Assembly: GCA_015061765.1 (NCBI GenBank)
Contig: SUVZ01000300.1
Location: forward strand, 1 to 5,266
Direction: 5' to 3'
Length of the DNA: 5,266 nt
Source: Lentisphaerota bacterium
Lineage (GTDB): Bacteria > Verrucomicrobiota > Kiritimatiellia > RFP12 > UBA1067
Made by a program: the position numbers and the translations under genes. This document shows, in pieces, positions 1-5,266 of this stretch; position 1 is the stretch's first letter, and the number at the start of each line of letters is the position of its first letter. The notes beneath the pieces were generated by a model. It was not told the origin of the DNA. It did no database searches and saw only the letters and a list, made by a program, of their open reading frames with translations.

Positions 1-709
1 ACATCGAATGGGTCACGCCCTCGAGCGCATCCTCGATCGGATGGGCGAAATCGTACATCGGATACACGCACCACCTGTCGCCCAGATGGTAGTGCGACAC
101 GTGGCGGATGCGGTAGAGCACGGGATCGCGGAAATGGATGTTGGGCGAAGACATGTCGATCTTCGCGCGCAGGCACCACTCGCCGTCGGCGTACTTGCCG
201 TCGCGCATGTCGTGAAAGATCTCAAGGTTGCGCTCGGGCGAGGTATCACGGGAAGGCGACGCACGTCCCGGCTTGTCCGGCACTCCGCGGTATTCCTTCC
301 ACTCTTCCTGCCCAAGATTGCAGCAGTACGCCTGACCGCGGCGGATAAGCTCCTCGGCGATGGCGTACATCTGATCGAACATGTTGCTGGCGTTGTAGAA
401 TCCGGGCTCTCCGGAATCGCCCTCTCCGGACCACTCGAAACCGAGCCAGCGGATGTCGTTCTTGATGTTCTCGGCGTATTCGTCCGATTCCTTGGCCGGG
501 TTCGTATCGTCAAGGCGCAGGTGGCATTCGCCACCGAACAGTGCCGCCATGCCAAAGTCCACACACACAGCCTTTGCGTGGCCGATGTGGATGTACCCGT
601 TCGGCTCCGGCGGGAAACGCGTGACCACTTTGCCGCCAGTGCGGCCTGCCGCGACGTCAGCATCTATCCACTGACGGAGAAAATGTCTGCTAGTATCCGA
701 CTCTTCCAT
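1..709 (-). CDS. glnS: Glutaminyl-tRNA synthetase, N-terminal part (C-terminus outside window)
   Basis: Class I aminoacyl-tRNA synthetase that charges tRNA-Gln with glutamine in the cytoplasm. The frame is open from ATG at 709 to the window edge, giving 236 codons plus one base. Seen: the class I signature FPPEPNGYIHIGHAK (HIGH at residues 41-44), LRLDDTNPAKE around 64-74, WLGFEWSGE, CLRAKIDMSSP, RDPVLYRI, and YPMYDFAH at 216-223 followed by the DALEGVTHS block. The first Asp of DDTNP and the second Tyr of YPMYDF correspond to the glutamine-recognising Asp66 and Tyr211 of the E. coli enzyme. The FPPEPNGY form and the YPMYDFAH block favour GlnRS over bacterial GluRS. The N-terminus aligns with E. 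coli GlnS from its first residues, which fixes the start. The Shine-Dalgarno is weak (a GGA about 11 nt upstream). The KMSKS loop and anticodon-binding domains lie beyond the left edge. It has its own promoter and is not functionally linked to the T3SS genes. Confidence 0.97.
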   Translation of the reverse strand, partial: MEESDTSRHFLRQWIDADVAAGRTGGKVVTRFPPEPNGYIHIGHAKAVCVDFGMAALFGGECHLRLDDTNPAKESDEYAENIKNDIRWLGFEWSGEGDSGEPGFYNASNMFDQMYAIAEELIRRGQAYCCNLGQEEWKEYRGVPDKPGRASPSRDTSPERNLEIFHDMRDGKYADGEWCLRAKIDMSSPNIHFRDPVLYRIRHVSHYHLGDRWCVYPMYDFAHPIEDALEGVTHSM

Positions 710-745
710 CTTTCAATATCCAATTTCTGTGAAAAATAAAGGTAA

Positions 746-774
746 ATTATATCGCCAATCACCATCCAATGCAA
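746..774 (-). promoter_or_regulatory. Sigma70-type promoter of glnS
   Basis: On the minus strand a TTGCAT -35 box (769-774) and a perfect TATAAT -10 box (746-751) are separated by exactly 17 bases. Transcription would begin near 739-740, leaving a leader of about 30 nt before the glnS ATG at 709. The surrounding 710-860 interval is visibly more AT-rich than the flanking genes and contains no supported gene. No T-box-like leader can fit in so short a 5' region. The assignment is by motif match only. Confidence 0.7.
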
Positions 775-860
775 CTGTTTCACCGTCTGCCCCATTTTTT
801 GTGGATCGAGCGCCATTTATGATACCATCCGTCCACGCCACCGACGCACACGACTTCGCA

Positions 861-1418
861 TTACATGTTCCGTATCACGTTCGAGCGGGTGTCGGATATG
901 CTCGTCATCAGGTTCGTGGCCGTGGAGTACGATTCGTCGCGACGGTCGACCAACGACTGCAGACGCGTCATGTCGGTCTGCGCCTCGTTGTTCAGCCCGT
1001 CTATCTCCGACTTCACAAGCTGCAGCGCCTCTTCGCACTCATAGCGATAGAACTTCACATCCTTGGGCCCTCCATCGTTGATGAGGTCCCAAAGTATGTT
1101 CAGTTCGCCATCCGTAAGGCCGTTCAGGTCATACGTGTCGTCATTCTCGTCGTCCGAAGGATAGCGGGCCTGCAATTCGGTAAGAGCGGCGAGAATGCGT
1201 CCGAGAGAGTCTAGACGCGCGTTGCGCTGCTGGATGCGCACGGTAAGCGGCTCGACCTCGCCTTCGACCGCAACGGCGCGGTTCTTGGAGAACTTGACCA
1301 TCAAATCCTGAAAGTCCATCATCTCCGTCCTGGAGTTCAGGGTGATATTGTAGTCGCCGGCCTTGACTCCCCAACGGTTTTCGATGTTGTCCAATTCCAC
1401 CATGTCTATCGTTGCCAT
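861..1418 (-). CDS. Putative T3SS tip/filament-like protein, second tandem paralogue (EspA/SseB-like layout)
   Basis: A 185-residue protein, paralogous to the gene just upstream. Without gaps, its last 42 residues match that protein at 21 positions, including shared NE.Q.DM, QSLV, RD, STA and I.NM elements. Towards the N-terminus both share a GV...DY element (17-23 here) and an LD.LG element (69-73). Predicted layout: an N-terminal helical part, a polar acidic linker (DDENDD at 89-94), and a long C-terminal helix (about 125-185). It has no signal peptide or membrane segment, as expected for a T3SS-exported protein. Length and helix-linker-helix layout match EspA (192 aa) and SseB (196 aa), and it lies after both translocator genes; the functional call is inference. 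Start: a longer reading begins at TTG 1433, but ATG 1418 has GAGGGG 7 nt upstream and lines up the N-terminus with its paralogue. It is the last gene of the cluster, 151 nt before glnS. Confidence 0.85.
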   Translation of the reverse strand: MATIDMVELDNIENRWGVKAGDYNITLNSRTEMMDFQDLMVKFSKNRAVAVEGEVEPLTVRIQQRNARLDSLGRILAALTELQARYPSDDENDDTYDLNGLTDGELNILWDLINDGGPKDVKFYRYECEEALQLVKSEIDGLNNEAQTDMTRLQSLVDRRDESYSTATNLMTSISDTRSNVIRNM

Positions 1419-1425
1419 GACCGCA

Positions 1426-1431
1426 CCCCTC
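1426..1431 (-). promoter_or_regulatory. Ribosome binding site that decides the start of the second tip-like gene
   Basis: GAGGGG on the minus strand, 7 nt upstream of ATG 1418 and overlapping the TGA stop (1430-1432) of the preceding gene. It favours the ATG over the alternative TTG at 1433, which overlaps that stop codon as TTGA and has a weaker upstream sequence. Placing the site over the stop codon suggests translational coupling of the two paralogues. Confidence 0.65.
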
Positions 1432-2002
1432 AACCCATGTTCCCGATCAGCGTCGATGCCGTCGAGTTTATCTTCTGCACAAGCGACGCCGCCGTGGAAA
1501 AGGCGTTGTCTCGCTTCGACACGAGAGACTGCATGGTGACCATGTCCTGCTGCATCTCGTTCGTCTCGTAGTCGATCTCGTACTGGACGGCGGACTGCGC
1601 CATCATCGCATCGTCGCGACGGACCTTGCCGTCGTCATTCACCGGCAGTTTCAGATCGGCATTCGTACCTCGCCGATACTTGTCAAGAATCTGTGCCGCG
1701 GTCTTCAGGTTCGGATCGTGCCTCGACAGATCATCGCTCTCCGGCTTCTCAGCCGGCAGGGAGGCCACCGCCTTCACAATGACTGAAAGCGCCCAGCCGA
1801 GCTCGTCAAGCTTCCGCTGGCGCGCCTTCAGTACAGCGGCATAGGCGGAGGTCTCCGCCTCGATCGCGTTCGCCTCCTGGAACATCGCGACCGAGGCGGC
1901 CTTCACGTAGTCGCAGTTCGGAACACCCTCCACGGTGTAGTCCTTCTGCTGGACTCCGTATACGCTCAGCCCTTCGATCGGCACCGACTCGACCAACGCC
2001 AT
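1430..2002 (-). CDS. Putative T3SS tip/filament-like protein, first tandem paralogue (EspA/SseB-like layout)
   Basis: A 190-residue protein with no recognised catalytic motif, signal peptide or membrane helix. It looks largely helical: an N-terminal helix region (about 32-82) containing RQRKLDELG, a proline- and aspartate-rich middle (83-130), and a long C-terminal coiled-coil-like helix (about 131-188). This matches the helix-linker-helix layout and length of EspA and SseB, which polymerise into or form the extracellular extension of some T3SS needles. It shares clear homology with the next gene over the whole length, strongest in the C-terminal helix that mediates packing in EspA-type proteins. 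ATG 2002 is supported by GGAGGG at 2009-2014, 6 nt upstream. It starts 12 nt after sctB. A tip protein of the SctA class is the expected fifth component of a translocon operon, so context supports the call. It could instead be an effector or a second chaperone. Identity as a real gene is firm; function is moderate. Confidence 0.87.
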   Translation of the reverse strand: MALVESVPIEGLSVYGVQQKDYTVEGVPNCDYVKAASVAMFQEANAIEAETSAYAAVLKARQRKLDELGWALSVIVKAVASLPAEKPESDDLSRHDPNLKTAAQILDKYRRGTNADLKLPVNDDGKVRRDDAMMAQSAVQYEIDYETNEMQQDMVTMQSLVSKRDNAFSTAASLVQKINSTASTLIGNMG

Positions 2003-2014
2003 TGCAAACCCTCC

Positions 2015-3472
2015 CTACGCATGGATGGCATCGCGCATCGACTGGACCTCCGCCTGCAGGACAGCGCGCATCAACTGGATGACCGAATCTATGAGACTCT
2101 GGCACTGGGAGAACAGATCCTTCGCCTGATCGAGCATCTCCTGCGCCCTCTGCTGCTGCGCACCCTCCTCTGTGGCTTCCGCGCTTATCATCTGCGACAT
2201 GCTTGAGACGCATCCCTGCGCCACATTCCCTATCGCGGTGATCAAGTCACCAAACATGCGAGCGCGATTCTCGATGTGCTGACCCTTCATGTATCCGGCA
2301 TCATGCTGCATTACCGCACTCGCTTGATTGTAGTTTGACTGAGCGAGCAACAGATCGTCGGTAAGCTGCTGAGGCGTGGAGTTCTGGGCGATTTCGTTTG
2401 CGGCATAGGCCTCGGCATATGCAATCTCCTCCGGAGTTGAAGCCGGATTGCTGCGGATGTCGGCAAGCTCGCTCTTCACCTGCGTGCGAAACAGCATCTG
2501 CTTGTCCGCGAGCGCTGCTTTTTCCTGTGGAATCTCCGCATTGAGCCTGTCAAATGTCGCCTGCTGTCCCTCCGTCAGCGAAGTGTTCTTCTCTTTCAGC
2601 GCCTGCAGCTCGGCAAGTTCTCTTTCGTCGGTATCGATCTTGACCTTGATCTCGTTGATTTCGGTCCTTGTCGCCTGCGAGTCGTTGAACGTCCCATCGA
2701 CCTTGGCTTTCGTGGCGGGATCGACCCTCTGGGAAATCCTGTCGAGATTCGCCTGGGCGTCCTGCGGCTTGCACTGAAGCTCCGCCATCTTGAGTTCTGC
2801 CTTGGCCTTTTCCAGTCCGGACATCTTGTGGGATCCCATCTGCTTGCAGAAACCCTTGCCCTGATATGTCAGGTTTGCGGCCTGCACGCCAACCTGAACC
2901 GCGCACACGACGACGCTGCATATCAGCCCGGTGATGGCGGCGGAGCGCTGCATGTCAGCCTGGTTCTGGATGCTCTTCTGCACCTGGACGTTCTCGGCCT
3001 GGCGCACATCGCGCGCGGCATCGCGCATCCTCTGTCCGCACTCGACCAGAAGCGCCATCAGGGCGTAGATGTCGAACATCACCGACTGCGACGCCTTGGA
3101 GTCGGCGATTGTTGATGCTCCGCTTGCCGAGAGCGCCCCTTCAAGGACGCCCAGCTGCGCCGTCAATTCGTCGCAGAACGCCTTGATTTGCGCATCCGAA
3201 AGATTCAGCATGGACTGATCGCCGATCTTGGCGCAGAAACCGGCAAGCAGGCTCTCATCGATTTCGGCCGGATTGTCCAGCATCGGCATGGACAGCGCAA
3301 CGGTGCGCACGGAACCGCCGTCGTTGACCGTGAACGTAAGCCCGACATTCTGGGCGTCGGTGCTGACATTCACCGCATCGATCCTTGTCGTGGACTCCTG
3401 GGAGTTCACGGCATTGAGGATGCTGTCCCAGTTCAGTCCGGCATTCTCCATTCCCGTCAAATTAACGCTCAT
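2015..3472 (-). CDS. sctB: T3SS minor translocator SctB (YopD/IpaC/SipC/CopD type)
   Basis: A 485-residue protein predicted to be exported by the T3SS and inserted into the target membrane with SctE. Seen: PMLDNP at 63-68 fits the PxLxxP motif by which translocators bind SycD-type chaperones. An amphipathic helix with repeated RD/RQAE-type residues (about 133-172) runs into one hydrophobic segment (about 177-199), the arrangement found in IpaC, SipC and CopD. A charged coiled-coil-like block follows (about 216-330). Long helices rich in Gln, Ser and Met end the protein (about 395-485), as in SctB proteins. At 485 residues it is longer than most relatives (about 300-410), mainly through the 216-330 block. 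It has nine cysteines (80, 100, 145, 185, 190, 209, 234, 421, 457), many for an exported translocator. ATG 3472 has AAAGGA (3481-3486) 8 nt upstream and lies 18 nt after sctE. Homology is judged from pattern, so sctB over another secreted protein is probable rather than certain. Confidence 0.85.
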   Translation of the reverse strand: MSVNLTGMENAGLNWDSILNAVNSQESTTRIDAVNVSTDAQNVGLTFTVNDGGSVRTVALSMPMLDNPAEIDESLLAGFCAKIGDQSMLNLSDAQIKAFCDELTAQLGVLEGALSASGASTIADSKASQSVMFDIYALMALLVECGQRMRDAARDVRQAENVQVQKSIQNQADMQRSAAITGLICSVVVCAVQVGVQAANLTYQGKGFCKQMGSHKMSGLEKAKAELKMAELQCKPQDAQANLDRISQRVDPATKAKVDGTFNDSQATRTEINEIKVKIDTDERELAELQALKEKNTSLTEGQQATFDRLNAEIPQEKAALADKQMLFRTQVKSELADIRSNPASTPEEIAYAEAYAANEIAQNSTPQQLTDDLLLAQSNYNQASAVMQHDAGYMKGQHIENRARMFGDLITAIGNVAQGCVSSMSQMISAEATEEGAQQQRAQEMLDQAKDLFSQCQSLIDSVIQLMRAVLQAEVQSMRDAIHA

Positions 3473-3490
3473 TGGGATGTTCCTTTCTGT

Positions 3491-4567
3491 TTAGGCCATC
3501 TGCCCCATCTGCTTGGCGATTTCGCTTTCCGTATCGATGGCGGAGTTGATTATCGCCGCGATGTCGGAATAGATGTTCTGGATCTGCTCCATGATCTTTT
3601 CCAGTTCCTCCTGGGTCTCTTCGAGCCGCTGGCGCATGACGGCAAGGAACTTGTCCATCTCTGTCGTCTCGGCCTTGAGCATCCCCGCCTCGTAGTTCTC
3701 CGCGGCCGCCACCCCTCCGGCGACGGTCGCGCCGACGCCAATGGCGCCGCCCATGATCTGCGCGCCGCCCTGGATCGACTTCGCCGTAGCCATCGCCGCG
3801 GTGACCGCCACCTGCGAAGCGCCCTTGATGAGCCCCTGGATTGCGTTTCCGCCAAATCCAGCCCCGAGAGAGATGGCGATCATCGCCACGGCCATCGCGA
3901 CGGCGGCGACGATCTGCGCAGCCTGTTCGCTCATGCCCATGTCCTTCAGCGCCTCGGCCAATTTTTCGGTGATTTTGTCCATGGCGCCAGTCTCGCTCAG
4001 GATGCACATCCCGACTGCAACCACGGCTCCGGCGACCGCGCCGACCGCCACTCCGCCCGTGGCGACGCTGGCCGCGACGGCAATCGCCACGGCAACCGCC
4101 GCCATGAGCCAGCCGAATATGCGGGTGAGAAGGTTCGACTTGGCGGCCTTGTCCATCTGCTCGAGCGACTCCTTGATCTTATCCATTTGCTCGGCATGTC
4201 GCTGATCCATCTCACTTTGCTGGAGCGCAATGCGATCTTTCGCAAGCTCGGCCTGATGCTTGTCGGTCTCGAGCTGGAGATATGAAATGAGCTTTTCAAG
4301 GTCGACGGCCTTTTGGTTGGCGTCATCGGGATTGTCGAGGGCCGGAATACCCGTTGCGCCGGTCGCAGTGCCGACATCGGACGTAGCCGCAGGCGCTGCG
4401 GCATTTGTGACGCGGACGCTCGCCTGACTTGCGAGAAGTCCGGCGATCTCCTTCGCCAGCACCTGCGCATCCTCCGTAAGCCCCATGGCCTTGGCCATGT
4501 CGCCTACCTGATTCACGAAGATCGGACGCTGAGACATCCTCTCGTTCACACCTGGTACATCACTCAT
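3491..4567 (-). CDS. sctE: T3SS major hydrophobic translocator SctE (YopB/IpaB/SseC/CopB type)
   Basis: A 358-residue pore-forming translocator, expected to be held by the upstream chaperone, exported, and inserted into a target membrane with SctB. Order of parts: a polar N-terminus with PALDNP at 75-80 (PxLxxP chaperone-binding motif); a charged coiled coil (about 85-143) rich in Glu, Gln and Lys; a long Ala/Val/Gly hydrophobic segment (about 151-190); a short amphipathic stretch (195-213, including DKITEKLAEALKDMGMS); a second hydrophobic segment (about 216-240); a glycine/alanine-rich region (250-290); and a C-terminal coiled coil (about 303-335). Coiled coil, two hydrophobic hairpin helices and a second coiled coil is the family architecture. 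It is shorter than YopB (401) or IpaB (580), mostly through a reduced N-terminus. ATG 4567 is chosen because AAGGAGG lies 6 nt upstream; an in-frame TTG at 4642 sits inside the chaperone gene and lacks support. Confidence 0.92.
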   Translation of the reverse strand: MSDVPGVNERMSQRPIFVNQVGDMAKAMGLTEDAQVLAKEIAGLLASQASVRVTNAAAPAATSDVGTATGATGIPALDNPDDANQKAVDLEKLISYLQLETDKHQAELAKDRIALQQSEMDQRHAEQMDKIKESLEQMDKAAKSNLLTRIFGWLMAAVAVAIAVAASVATGGVAVGAVAGAVVAVGMCILSETGAMDKITEKLAEALKDMGMSEQAAQIVAAVAMAVAMIAISLGAGFGGNAIQGLIKGASQVAVTAAMATAKSIQGGAQIMGGAIGVGATVAGGVAAAENYEAGMLKAETTEMDKFLAVMRQRLEETQEELEKIMEQIQNIYSDIAAIINSAIDTESEIAKQMGQMA

Positions 4568-4573
4568 GTTTCG

Positions 4574-4580
4574 CCTCCTT
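4574..4580 (-). promoter_or_regulatory. Strong Shine-Dalgarno of sctE
   Basis: AAGGAGG on the minus strand, 6 nt from ATG 4567. It is the strongest ribosome binding site in the cluster and sets the sctE start, removing 25 residues of the longest open frame, which would otherwise overlap the chaperone gene. Confidence 0.8.
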
Positions 4581-4622
4581 TTCCGTCTCAGGGGGTTTGT
4601 GAGCCTGACATTCCGGCACCCG

Positions 4623-5093
4623 TCACTTGTCGCCGTCGACAAGCGCCTTCAGTTCGGCGGCTTTCGCGCGGTATTCACGGCCGCGCTCCGTATTCTCCGG
4701 GGCGAACCGCTCCAGCGCCGCAAGCGCAGAGGACGCATTCGCCCTGTCGCCAAGCGCCAGATAGCATTCCGCCGCGTGGTACTGAGGTTTCGGATCCTTG
4801 ATGTCGAGGAAGGACGCGTAGGCATACGCCGTGATCGCGCCCTGATACTGCTTCTTCACCTGAAGCACCGCCCCCATTCCAATCCAGTACTTTGGGTTGA
4901 AGTGGTCGAACAGCACAAGAAACTTGAACACCTTCTCGGCGTTCTCAATATTGCCGGTCTGGTAGAAATTGAAGCCAAGGGAATACACCGCCTCCATCTC
5001 GGCGTCTGTGATGCCCTTGAGCTCGCGGACCGTAGTCATGTCGCCGGCGATCTTCTTCGCGGCCGCCTCTATCATTTCCTTGTTTACTTCCAT
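4623..5093 (-). CDS. sycD: T3SS class II translocator chaperone (SycD/LcrH/SicA/IpgC family)
   Basis: A 156-residue cytoplasmic TPR protein that would keep the two hydrophobic translocators soluble and apart before secretion. Seen: an N-terminal helix, then three degenerate tetratricopeptide repeats at about 33-66, 67-100 and 101-134. The core resembles IpgC/SycD in order and wording: MEAVYSLGFNFYQTGNIENA, then VFKFLVLFDHFNPKYWIGMG, then LQVKKQYQGAITAYAYA, then the third repeat with YHAAECYLALGDRANA. Aromatic residues in the first two repeats fit the concave peptide-binding groove. Length is close to the family norm (about 155-170). ATG 5093 has AAAGGAG (5101-5107) 7 nt upstream. It is the first gene of the operon, 55 nt before sctE, and chaperone followed by translocators is the usual order (as in lcrH-yopB-yopD and sicA-sipB-sipC). 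The likely partners both carry PxLDNP. In some systems these chaperones also act with a transcription factor; nothing here tests that. Confidence 0.95.
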   Translation of the reverse strand: MEVNKEMIEAAAKKIAGDMTTVRELKGITDAEMEAVYSLGFNFYQTGNIENAEKVFKFLVLFDHFNPKYWIGMGAVLQVKKQYQGAITAYAYASFLDIKDPKPQYHAAECYLALGDRANASSALAALERFAPENTERGREYRAKAAELKALVDGDK

Positions 5094-5125
5094 CTCTCGA
5101 CTCCTTTTGCTTTTACGACATCTGC

Positions 5126-5134
5126 ATTATACCA
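5126..5134 (-). promoter_or_regulatory. Extended -10 promoter of the T3SS translocon operon
   Basis: TGG-TATAAT on the minus strand (TGn at 5132-5134, perfect -10 at 5126-5131). The predicted start near 5119 leaves about 26 nt before the chaperone ATG at 5093. No convincing -35 box lies 16-18 nt upstream, where the sequence is G-rich. A TGn-extended -10 can work without a good -35, or an activator could supply contact, as is common for T3SS operons. It sits in the short gap after the upstream gene's stop, so the operon can probably be transcribed apart from that gene. Confidence 0.6.
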
Positions 5135-5156
5135 AAACTCCCCCATCACCCATTTC

Positions 5157-5266
5157 TCACACATGATCCATGTGGCGATCTTCAATTTCGTCGACCATCT
5201 TCCCGTCGATACGCTTCAGGGCGTCGATGATCACGTCCTCCACGGAACGCACCGGTGAAATGTCAT
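5157..5266 (-). CDS. C-terminal end of an unidentified upstream gene (start outside window)
   Basis: One minus-strand frame stays open from the right window edge to TGA at 5157-5159, giving 35 residues, while the other two minus-strand frames both contain stops. The residues look like real protein: a mixed acidic/basic helix with VEDVIIDALKRIDGKMVDEI and an end in DRHMDHV. The gene stops 63 nt before the chaperone start, on the same strand. I do not recognise the family. Position directly upstream of a translocon operon makes another T3SS component plausible, but the sequence does not show it. Confidence 0.6.
   Translation of the reverse strand, partial: DISPVRSVEDVIIDALKRIDGKMVDEIEDRHMDHV

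Noticed and set aside
13..663. Minus-strand open frame of 216 codons rich in Arg, Ser and Thr
   Set aside because: It is an out-of-frame reading of glnS; the composition is typical of a frame-shifted GC-rich gene.
8..739. Plus-strand open frame of 243 codons at the left end
   Set aside because: It is antisense to glnS, whose HIGH motif and GlnRS blocks are unmistakable on the minus strand.
785..845. Possible hairpin (GTGGA/TCCAC with a long loop) as a terminator after the last T3SS gene
   Set aside because: The stem is only 5 bp with a loop of about 26 nt, and on the minus strand it is followed by an A-run rather than a T-run.
3188..4285. Long plus-strand open frame (365 codons) antisense to sctB and sctE
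   Set aside because: It spans two well-supported minus-strand genes and the gap between them. Its translation is rich in His, Arg, Asp and Gly with no domain pattern, as expected for an antisense frame in GC-rich DNA.
4568..4642. TTG start at 4642 for sctE
   Set aside because: It would overlap the chaperone gene and lacks a Shine-Dalgarno, and the added residues are Arg-rich and unlike a T3SS substrate N-terminus. ATG 4567 has AAGGAGG at 6 nt.
4566..5258. Plus-strand open frame of 230 codons antisense to the chaperone gene
   Set aside because: It overlaps the clear TPR chaperone and its promoter, has no recognisable domain, and no convincing ribosome binding site supports it.
1..5266. CRISPR arrays, insertion sequences, tRNA or rRNA genes, attachment sites
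   Set aside because: No regularly spaced repeats, transposase-like frames, terminal inverted repeats or structural RNA patterns were seen on either strand.

Overview
The window carries the translocon block of a type III secretion system (T3SS), lying directly upstream of a housekeeping aminoacyl-tRNA synthetase gene. All genes supported here are on the minus strand, so transcription runs from high to low coordinates. A T3SS implies a diderm (Gram-negative-type) bacterium. Base composition is moderately GC-rich. The short, small-residue-rich translocators are unlike the closest enterobacterial versions. I suspect a non-proteobacterial group such as Lentisphaerota/Verrucomicrobiota/Chlamydiota, or possibly a desulfovibrio-like organism, but the sequence alone cannot settle this.

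Layout in transcription order: (1) 5266-5157, the last 35 codons of an unidentified upstream gene. (2) 5134-5126, an extended -10 promoter (TGG-TATAAT) with a short leader. (3) 5093-4623, a SycD/LcrH/IpgC-type TPR chaperone. (4) 4567-3491, a SctE (YopB/IpaB/CopB-type) major hydrophobic translocator. (5) 3472-2015, a SctB (YopD/IpaC/CopD-type) minor translocator with an extra coiled-coil block. (6) 2002-1430 and (7) 1418-861, two tandem paralogous small proteins whose size and helical layout resemble the EspA/SseB class of extracellular T3SS tip or filament proteins. (8) 774-746, a near-consensus sigma70 promoter. (9) 709-1, the N-terminal 236 residues of glutaminyl-tRNA synthetase (glnS), cut by the window edge.

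The five T3SS genes are closely packed (gaps 55, 18 and 12 nt, then a gap of 11 nt between the last two with the start chosen here). Four of them have a clear, correctly spaced Shine-Dalgarno sequence and the sctB site is weaker, so they look like one operon. The expected logic is that the chaperone keeps both hydrophobic translocators soluble in the cytoplasm, the secretion machine (not in this window) exports them, SctE and SctB form a pore in a target membrane, and the two small proteins may form the tip or filament that joins needle to pore. Both translocators carry a PxLDNP sequence near the N-terminus, matching the PxLxxP motif by which class II chaperones bind translocators. This links genes 3, 4 and 5 functionally. 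The most novel element is the tandem pair of tip/filament-like proteins.
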